In this document: positions 49,728-60,260 of the stretch, piece by piece | How the letters are laid out: every line of letters begins with the position of its first letter | How positions within the stretch are numbered: position 1 is the first letter of the stretch | NCBI GenBank assembly: GCA_038496675.1 | Contig: CM076654.1 | Span: 5,639,604-5,703,603 of the forward strand | Direction: 5' to 3' | DNA: 64,000 bases | From: Rachycentron canadum | Taxonomy: Eukaryota; Chordata; Actinopteri; Carangiformes; Rachycentridae | Translations under genes and position numbers: made by a program | The notes under the pieces: generated by a model | What the model was told of the DNA's origin: nothing | The model's database searches: none | Seen by the model: only the letters and a program-made list of their open reading frames with translations

Positions 49728-52539
49728 ATGTTCTCCCGAAATCGCTTCAATGGACAACATGGAGCAGGTGTTGCTGCTAAAGGAGGCACAAAGGCTAAAG
49801 TCCATCCACCGAAAAAGAGGGCTCCAAACCCCAGGGTAGCACTAGTCATTCGGGGTAAAATACATCGTCTCTTGCAAGGGTCTGCAGATCACCATGTCCC
49901 AGAGTCCCACCTCTATTACGCAGGAATTGAGGAGGAGGAGGAGGCACAAACAGAGGAGGCCAGAAAGGAGCACAGAAGGATATATCCAAAGGTTAGTTCC
50001 AGGGCTGAAGCCTACTCTCCAAAAGTGTCAAATGGTAAAGAACATGGAGTACCCCCAGGGCCACGATGTGTAGGAGAGGTGGAGCTGAACAGAGAGGGCT
50101 GTATAAGAATACCCTGCACTCTGCAGCATAAAAGCTCCAGATCCCCAGCAAATGTGAAACGAATCTCTTTTGAAGGTGGAATAAGATCTCCTGAGGAGAT
50201 GAGATCACCTCCCCACTATAGTCCAATCGGACCAGACATGAATGGCACTAAATTTGCAGGAGCAGCTGGACAGGATTTTGCCTCACCTCGTATTCGGGCA
50301 AAGAGACCATATTCTACCGGAGACTGTGTGGACTACAATTTCAACAGAGCTCTCCCAGGTACGCTGCTAGAAGAGGACGAAGACAAAGAAGAGGAGTCAA
50401 GTGCCATCATTGAGCACATTCTAAAAGAGCTGAGGGGGATCAACAAGATCCAGGAGGAAATCTCTGACCTCAGGGATTACCTGACCTCAGTTCGAGGGTC
50501 AGTTGAGGAAGTATCATCCTGTGTAGATGCTGTACTGTTGGAGATTGAGGGCATTCGTTCAAGCAACAAGGCTGGTTCAGGGGTACATGCAGGTACCTGG
50601 TCAGGTGTAGGGTGCAAAGATGGACAGTCCCCTCGCAAAAGGCCCGCTAGTGCTTATGGAAGTTTGGGGAGTGCAATGCCAAAGTCTGATTTAAATCTTT
50701 TTCTCCAAGTCTGCAATGAGCGCCATAGCATCCATGGAGAATTACTGCTACCAAGGACAGAAGAGTCTACTGTTTTCCCAATTGCTGAATCAATGGGTCA
50801 TCAGGAGCTTGAGGAACCAGATGATACCTCTGACCATAGTTCTGATATCCCAGTAGGTGCTATAGCAAGAAAGCTCAGTTTTGGCTATCTTGAAAGACAG
50901 GATGGCCAAGACTGTCCAAGCACTAGCTCCTTATCTTCTGGCCACAGTTCCAAGTCTGAGTCAGACCTAGAGAGACCAGTATCTAGCCATGAAAGAAAAC
51001 AGCAAAGAGCCGATGACAGGGAGGAACACTGGACTAACACTGGACCAACACACAGTGCCAGTCGGGAATCTGTGTGGCATAGGGAAACTGCCTACCTCAG
51101 GGACAGACGTCGGGATGAGCATGAAGGTCAAAGCTCGACTTGCTGTGAAGGAGCCAGTAGTTGGGATCACTACAGTGGAGCAGGTGGATATGGGACACTG
51201 GGGCAATGCTCCACAGGAAGCTCAGAGCATCTCTCTTTTCGCTCTGGAAAACATTACAATTCCCCTGCCAGCACTTCCAGCAGGGAAGAGTGGCAGTCAC
51301 GGAAGAGAAGGTCTAAAAGCCAGTCTGGGATCCATGTTCCAACAGATACCAACCTTGAAATCCCCACTTTAGGATATGAGTGTGCTGCTGATTTTTCCTA
51401 CCCTCAAAGTTCTGGTTACCATTCAGTTGATGGGCACGATGGAGAAACGGAGGAATTTGACTATCAGCAATCAAATGACCCCAGCTACAATAAAGACTGT
51501 CAAGCCGATAGCTATCAGGAAACTTATTTAGCTTGTGAAGAGTCTTCAGCAGTGACATGGACTGACGCATACTTATGTACCACTGTAGCTGATGTGAATA
51601 GGCCATTCCTCCAAGAACCTGAAGCCACTAACCAAAGCTTAGAAAACCAGCTCCCTCTCCCTGGCAGTTCAGATGTCCAAGCTGGTGGTTTCAATGTCAA
51701 GCGCATAGGCCGAGCTGTACTTGATTTTAGTTCTGCCTTGCGAGGTGCTTTGCGGAAACTTGAAGTACCTGGACCCCAGAATCCTGGAGAGGAAACAGAC
51801 TTTGACATATCAATGCCTTCTGACCTGCCCACAGCTGAGATGCCTTCAAAACCTTCATGCTATGAGGCACAATTTGAGCAAATATCTGACCAAACTCTGA
51901 AAGGTCCTGGGGTAGATAGTTGTACTACTGTCGGGGAATTGAGCAAAAACAATACGCTAGACCAATCACATATTTTCTCTGTGGAGCCTATGCTTGAAGA
52001 AACCAACAATAGCCTTACACTGGAGTATACAGACACCTCCAAACATCCTCCTTCTTCAGACAAGATCCCACCATGCCTAGAAGAGCTGTCCATCTGCCCT
52101 GACCCAATTTCCGGTAGCACTGCGATACTGCATCCACCTGATGGCCTTACAGAACAGCCTGCAGAAGGCCTGGCAGAAGGTCCCATCGATGGTCCTGCAG
52201 ATGGTCCAGCAGATCTGAGTGGGAAAACCCAGCTTTCACAATGCACCACTGTAGAATCCCTCTCAGTCTCCCTCTCAGTTGATGAACCTGCAGCTCCAGA
52301 GGAACATGGAGAAATTGAGGAGCCACTGGCCGGACGAGCAGCCACAGACATTGCTGTGACCCCAGAGGGTGAAGTAGTAGGTGATGCATCAGAGACACTT
52401 GTGGAGATAAGCCAAATGGATGAACGCAGGCTCAAATGCCTGAGAAGTTTCCAACAGATTCTGCGAGAAAAGCGGGAGACCAGGCGCAACCTTGCCAGTA
52501 TGACAATGTCCACCTTCTCTCAGGATGACGTTGAACCAG
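49728..52539 (+). CDS. unc13b: unc13b giant N-terminal exon (about 937 codons)
   Basis: The single open frame starts MFSRNRFNGQHGAGVAAKGG. The start has an A at -3, and a stop lies 27 bases upstream in frame. Most of it is acidic, Ser-rich and probably disordered. A predicted coiled coil spans about residues 225-283 (IIEHILKELRGINKIQEEIS and on) and resembles the coiled coil near the N-terminus of UNC13C. A basic amphipathic segment lies at 658-678. Four-residue repeats (AEGL, AEGP, IDGP, ADGP) occupy about 812-829. A basic helix (MDERRLKCLRSFQQILREKR) starts at 897. In mammals the brain Munc13-2 N-terminus binds ELKS1 rather than RIM. Splicing leaves the frame at 52539 (donor GTAGTC). Reading on would add only seven residues to a stop. 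Confidence 0.88.
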
Positions 52540-54017
52540 GTAGTCATAACCGGATTTTAAGTTGAAATCATCCTTTTGTTTATGATATACATTTTGTCTT
52601 TTCTATTTCATATTTAATTAATTCCTTAATTTTTTAGTCACTGAATACTTAAAACAGCCCAGAGGATAAATAAGCAGAGTGTATTGTATTTTAATGTATT
52701 CGAGGCACTATACATTTTTTTTTTTATTTTTTTTTTTTTTGTTTTTATGTGGGAATAATCGATATTTAACTTTTGTGATCATAAAAGTATCGACTGTTCC
52801 TTTACCACCATCAAACCCTCTCACTGTTGGTGAAACTCTTTGAAGTGTCCATTGATAAGAGAATAACCGCTGCTTTTCCCATTGAGTACATTCACAGCGG
52901 TTGTGAATAAGCCCCATACCAAGAGTCCATAGAGTATTTACTGTACCAAATGGTCTCTGCTGATACAATAATTTTCTACCCCCTTGAGAGTAATATATCA
53001 TTCGCTACTCAGGAGTCCCTTACTCCACTCTGAGGCTCCAGCAGTAGCCATTTGCTGAATTAGAAAACATCAATTATCTCCTTGGAAAGCAAGTCTGACA
53101 TTAAAGAGGAAGGAGAAGGGAAATATTAAGAGTCATTTTCATGATAAATTATACATGTTAATGAAACATTTATGACCTCAGACCCCATCTATCTGAAAAC
53201 TCAGAAGTAGAGCTGCTTTTAACGTTGCACAAGCATTTATAACAAAATGAAAAATCCAGGGCGTGTCTTGTTATTTTGCATGAGTCAAACTAGACGGTGA
53301 CTGTTTTTCTTTTCTGTCTTTTTGTTTTTCTCTTATGCTGTTTTACAGATGGAAGTCAAGATGGAGATCAGGTTACCTCTTTTGTGGTTTCTCTCCTGTT
53401 GACATTATAAACATAACATCTTAGGAAAAGTTTTCCTTTCTGTACAATTTCCTGTTTATTATTTTCACATTTCAGCGTTTCTGTTTATTTGATTTTCATT
53501 TTATTGTTTTATATTGCTTTCTGTCAGCTTCTAAGAAAATGCACACTTAATCCTGACAATACTGTGTTTTAATTGAAAGTCAATGAGATTGCTTTAGGTT
53601 TTATAAGATGTCAGCTTCAATGCATCTGTGCCCTATTAAGAGCATTTGTTGTTTCAGTCATGAATATAAAACTGCCATGCAAGAATAGGTCAGTATTGAT
53701 TAGGACACAGTATTTTTTGAAAACTAGTATTGATGTTGAGTCTGTCAGGCTACCGTGTTTGTATGTTGTGTTACTGTCACGGTGTTATCTTCTGCACTAG
53801 CTGTCAGACAAAAAATACGCTGTTAGGAGGCACAAGTCAATATCTGGTGTGTGTTTACTGGGATTATGTGTGGTTTGGCAGGTGTTTACTTTACAAGGTG
53901 AAGCCCGATTTATGTCGCTCATATAACGTATAAGGAAAATATAATTAATTGAAATGCAATGCTGGAACTCAACCAACCCAGTTCAGTCTCACTGTTTCTC
54001 TCCCATTCTTTCACTTT

Positions 54018-54050
<33 letters not shown>

Positions 54051-57000
54051 TTTCACCTGTGCTTGTGTGTGTGTGTGCATGCTCCAGTGTCATGAAACCA
54101 ATAAAGGCTGTCAGCCTTCAAATGGCTAAACGTCTGACCTTTGACATTCCATTTCAGAGCCGGGATCAAGATGGTGACCCCAGCAAGCACCCGTGGGCCA
54201 AGCCAGGGTCAGTAAACACTTATTGTGAGGTTACTTGATGCAGTGTTTGCGTCTGGATTTTCTTTATTCAAATATTGATCAGTGCATTCTGTTATTTGTT
54301 TATGTGTGTACAGGGGAAACACACCGTTTGGCATTGACAGTATGCCAGACCTCCGCAAGAGGAGGCCCATTCCCCTTGTTAGTGAACTGGTGAGTACACG
54401 TCGACATTTTAATGTTGAGCTTCACTGGTCAGACTCTAGATTTATTTTCCACCTTTTAAATACAAACAACAAACTGTGTATTGAGGATCACTGTAGTATT
54501 ATAGTTTTAGCTAATGTATCAACAGTGTCTTGAACTAGGATGATTGTGTCATGTGACATACAGGATGAATAGCATGCAAAGTTAAGTGAGAATTATCTAC
54601 GATTTGAACACAATTTAATTTATTGTCACTCACTTATTACTAAAAAGATGAAACCTCCAGAATAACTTGCAGTTAAGAGAAGTACTGTAGCTTTGTTAGG
54701 GTCATTACATTACAAGTAACATTTAGATAGAGTAAAAATATGAAACAGTCAATCATATGTAAATACATACATTTTGGCCAGTGGGGCTTCTATAAGGATG
54801 GATTTGGCATATGTTTGTACAAATGGGACCTTGTTTCAAAATGTGTTTATTTCATGTGGCATAGGCCCAAATCAAATACACTTTGAAAACTGCTGTACAT
54901 AAAAACTGATGCAGCATCAATTCTACACCATGAAATTACACAAATTCATCCAAACCACTGCAAATCCAAATAACTGAGCCATGTATGAAAACTAACACTA
55001 TATAAAACTAACACTATATAAATTATAACCAGTATAAAGACCAATACTAAGGTTCACAATGCCAACGCTGTCTCCACTGGTTCAGTACACTGTATATTTA
55101 CAGTCAGGTTACCTGGTTTATGAATAATATTATCATAGAACGCAAACACCACCAATTTGAAGCAACTTTGCACCTGGAAGCTTTCAATCTCACCAAACTT
55201 GAATCTGATTAAATCTTGCAGGTGATATTAATAAAAAAAAAAACTGTCGGAAGTCAAACCAAAATCTACCTAAAACTTAACTCAAGGTGCCTCAAAGTCC
55301 ACCTCTTGTTGAGTATTTCCCAATGAGCTTTTTGTATAACATCATATTTATATTAATAAAACAATATTCATAAATATTCATTTAAATAAATCTTCACCAT
55401 CTGTGAAATGTGCATATATAAGTGATATAAGTGATATATCAGTGAGCACTGATATGACCTGTATTGACCATCAAACTAATGATAGCTGTCATTTTTCTCA
55501 ACTTGATTTTATTTGTTAGTGTGCATGGTTTTAGTTGATTTTCTGAGACAGGAACCTATTCTATTGTCTCCTAACCATTTCTTTCTTTTTCTTCTCTTTC
55601 TTTGCACATGTTGTCCCCCTCTCTCAGGCTATGGTGAGTAAAACCAAAGTGAAATTTCAGCTGCTGTTTTTCACTATTGTTTCAAACTCTCTGATTGAAG
55701 CGAAGCATTTCGATCCACTCGGCACGAAGCTTCCCTCTCACGTCGGCAGAAATTTGCTACGAGCACACGCACATACCTTAATACAATCACACGCTCATGC
55801 AAAATATCTCTCATTGTTCACCTGTATCGCAAAATGTTCTGACAAACACAAGAAAAATCAATTCCTTCTTGTGAATGCTTTCAGCTTCTCCTCAGCCGAC
55901 GTGAGGCTTTTTCTGTGATTGGTGTTTTAGCTACAAGTCCTTTAATTAACAGGCTTCTCTTGCTGTGATTCAGCAAATCAACAGCTCCATTTTTTTAAAT
56001 TACACACCTGCCTCTCTAGACAAACAAACGCTGATCAATGTTTTGGTAAATTGTGTCTTTCTCCCTTTAGTCTCACATTTACTTTGAAGTACTTCAGGGA
56101 GTATGAGATATACATCCACTGGCTAAGCTCTGTCATCCGCGTGGTTGGAACGATGAATATTCAGTCGTTGAGATCTAAGAGACTTGACTCATCTGATTAG
56201 AGAAACTTGTCTCCTTTGATTTGAAGTGGATCCTCCAGAGTGAAGGTCACACTTTCAACAGCAGGAGTCTGGGTGAAAAAGCACCCGTGAGGGTTTGAAG
56301 AGATATAAAGGCTCCTACACAGAATAGAATAGTCAGAATAGTTTGTTAAAGCTACATAACTTTTCTACATTAAAATTTTATTTTTTTTAAATCATCCAAA
56401 ATCTTTCCAGCAATTCTCAAACCTAGAGATTATTTGAATCATGGTAACTATCCATTTCAGTGGTGCCTTATCCCCTATGCACATGCTTCACTGTTGTTTA
56501 CTTTTAATACAGTTTTAAGCCATGTCTTTTCAACAATATATTTTAACTGGGTAAAGATTTTAGTCATCAGATAAATCAACTTATCAGAGAAACAAGCTAT
56601 GCAAATGTTATGCCCCTCAGTTTTCAGCCCCCTGAGATGTCCTGTGTCCACCCAAGAGCATCTGTGAGTCAGGGATTTTTAATGTGAAACAGTTTTATTT
56701 ATTGTTCCTACTGGTTTTATTCCTTCAGGCCTATGGTTATAGAGAGGAGGACACCTCTGTGAATAATTCAGCTGCTGGTAAAAACCTCCTCTGGATCATT
56801 AGTTATCAAAGAAACACTGGGAACAGAGGTTAGCCACAGTCTCAGCTACCAGCTCTCAGTCAGTCCCTGACATCCCATACAAAGGGAGTCTGTTTGATTT
56901 GGAGCATAGACTGTATATAAAATTGGACATGGAGTCCAAGATTGAAAAGTGAAGTCAAACCTGCAGTCTAATATCTAATGACCAATACGGGGAGACTCTG

Positions 57001-60000
57001 GCGAAGTCTGATTGTATTCAAGTCTATGGGAAAATGGTTCCATCTTCTCACTTGATTTATTACCCCAGCAAACATTTTGCCAATTAATTGTGGTCTCAAT
57101 TGCTAGTTTCAAGTCTTCTTTAATACATACAAACATGATGTTCATATTTAAATAATGGTCCCTAAAACGGACCATAAAGCAGCGTATGCATTAAGGCGTG
57201 GCTGATGTGTGATTGACACACTGAACCACACAGAGTCCAGAGCAGGTCAGATCCACGCCCCACTCCTCCTCAGCTCCACCTTCTCTTCCAAATATGTTTT
57301 AAAAAACCAAAATGGTGATAGGTGGTTTGGAGAGAAGAAAACCTCTGTGAAGGAATCCAAACCAGGAGATGCTAACAGCAATGATGGTGGAGACAACAAC
57401 AAGTCTCATATAAATAAAGGAAATTGAACTCCAAAGCTACTTCACAACGTCATTTAATGGCATCTGTTGTTATGGCTTTGAGTGAAAGACCCTTAGCAGT
57501 AGCAGATACATGATATGTGCTTATGTTTAGCATATTAACTACACAATAAATACAAAAACAAACAGGACAAACAGAGATTGATATGACTTGGGGTAAAGAC
57601 CATGACAACCCCAAGGAGCAAAAAACAAAAAAACAAAAAAGAAATGGTAGCAGTGCTGCAAATCTGTTGGATTTACAAAGAAAACACAAATAGATATACA
57701 AGTGTGCTCATGATAAGGATGTTTTGTAGAATATCACTAAACATATTTTTGATTAAAGTTTGTACATTTTACCAGTTGCTCTTCAACTTGTTATTATGTT
57801 AGACACAATAGGTTGGTCAGCACTTCTGTGGCATAGCATATAAATTTTTAACATTGATTGCATTTTCTCCTGCTCCTGTAAATGTGCATTCTAGGCCTTC
57901 TTGACATCTCCCATGATTCACGCTGCCTTGCTGCCATACAAACATACAAAATTCAAAACCTAATGGAGCGTGGCACACAGCCCATGCTGCACCACAACAG
58001 CATTCACCGCTGTTTTGTTTTACTGCATCGATTGTGGATATTGCTGGAGATAAACAGCACTTTTTCCAGCCCTTTTTCAGTACTTGAATACTTTCACTTC
58101 CCTTTTCTCTTGTCAGGTGACGGTGCATCTTCTTCTGTAGCCTTATCGTATCTGTCAAAATGGATGCTCAATGTTGAATTTCAAAAACATTTTTAATCAC
58201 TGCGTGAAAAAATATTTAAAAACACATCCTGGTGAGCTATTGCTGGAAAGCATAAGCGCTTGAAATTCACTTAATATGTTCTATAATAAGTCTGTACTTG
58301 AGTCAGATAAAGCTGTGTTCTGTTTGATGAAGTAGCAACAATTATTCTGCTGAGAGAGTTAATCCCCTTAATAAAAGAGACAAAAACAAGCCCACTGGTC
58401 GTCTACGCAGCCGGTTATTATGACCCGTAGTTACCATAGGTGATATTTAGTGACCGTAATAATTATGACAGAAGGAAAGGTAAAAGAGCAGTGACAAAAT
58501 ATCTAGAACGACGAAAGTCCACATTAGGAGGAGGTTTGGGGAGGAAGGACAGCTCAGCTAAACGGTAATATAATACGGGGAGAGGTGTTCAATTGTGGAG
58601 ATGTTGTGGAGATGGACTCATTTTAACCCAAATCACTATCTTTTACTAAACCCAACAGTTGTTCAGGTTGGAGGACGGGTTGTAATGAAAACATAGGGAC
58701 ATAAATCTTAGATAAATCATCATCAGAGCACGAGAGGACTATCTGTCATGTTTCTAAGTTATAAGTTTGTAAGGTGCAGTACTTTCTAATAAATAAGCAA
58801 ATAATGTTTTGCTTCATTTTTGAGGTCAGTAGCTTTAACATTACAGGTGTAACAGACCCAGCGAATGGCTGCAGTATTTTGTCTACAATGATTCACAGGT
58901 TTTAGGATCTGGCAGCTTCACCCTCAATGAATGGGCCTGTCCTGGCCTCAATGGCCCTGATCAATACTAAATCACTGTCACGTAAAAATATACCCTCAGT
59001 GATTTTAGCTTATCCTGTTAGCCGGACCTCCTGCTTGTGACTCTAACCTGGCTTAGTAGCAGATCATGTTGCGTTGGAAATTAAGTAGAATTTAAACTAA
59101 ACACAGCAGCAATCAAAAATGCTTCATGCACCTCAGAAAAATACAGTTTTTTAAAATGAACCTGAGATAAACGTGAGCAGATGAATCAGAGTCCTGTTGC
59201 GAATAAATGTCAGTTTAACTCAATGATAACTGACAGTGTGCATCAGTGCTGTGAGATGCTGTCGGCAGAGCCAGGACCCAGATGAATAGTCCTGTATCTA
59301 CGTATTTCAAGGACATTTCTCAGGTGCATCACAGGAATCCTAGCTTTGTCTGATGGTAATAAAACCATCCTACCATCAACCGTAAAACTCACATATTAAC
59401 ATCTTGTATCTTTTTTTTTTTTTTTTTTTTAAGATTTGCTGTTTTAAGGGCCATTATATGCTGGACTTTCAGCAGCGATTCTAGGAATTTACTTTTCTCA
59501 GGGACATAACTGCTGGGAAAAGTGCATTTTTACACCTACATTTACTAAACAAACAAGATGTAAGTTGGCTCTCAGATTTCTTTCTTTGTGTAAAACTAGA
59601 CTACCTGCTAACTGTTGCGTCATGTTTTAAGAGACAGACATGAAACAGATATCAGTCTTTTAATCTAACTCTTAACAAGAAAGAGAAAAGCAGCTAAAAT
59701 GTCCACATATTGATTCAATGCTTAGTATCTCTCAGTAGCTTTAGATAGACTCAATTTAATAATCAGTGTTCAAAGAGTTTATGATAAAGCCCAAATCTGG
59801 AGTGGGAGCAAAACCGAAGAGCCTCACAAATGGTAATGCATGTGTGAGTGAGTTTGTCCTCAAGGAGGGAATAAACATGCGTCATGTTTCCGTCGAAAGT
59901 GCGTTTTTAAAAGGGAAAAAGAACAAATTGTGTTGTTTGTGCAAGTTCAAATTTCCATGACCTTCAAACCTGAAACAGCCCAACATCAAACAGAGGATTG

Positions 60001-60046
60001 ATTCACTTTTCAGTTTTTAGTACTTTCTCCCTTTTTACAGTCTTTG

Positions 60047-60098
<52 letters not shown>

Positions 60099-60213
60099 AT
60101 CTCTGATCCTTTTCCAGTCTATGATACAGTCCAGGAAAGCTGGACTCGCCCACACACTGGCCACACGGACCTCCCTGAAAGACGAAGAGCTTGTGAGTGG
60201 CCAAATGCATATG

Positions 60214-60260
<47 letters not shown>

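Larger units (their letters stand above)
55634..60117. other. unc13b intron
   Basis: A 4.5 kb intron. It holds a dispersed repeat (56886-57210), a 20-base T run (59411-59430) and a (GT)23 tract that ends 21 bases before the acceptor. No other exon was recognised. Confidence 0.75.

Noticed and set aside
50989..51372. Other-frame and opposite-strand open frames inside the giant unc13b exon, such as the 127-codon one
   Set aside because: They overlap a much longer, in-phase frame with family features. They are shadows of it.
53954..54238. A 94-codon open frame with its own Met upstream of 54158
   Set aside because: The first part is intron with TA and T runs. The in-phase exon starts at 54158.
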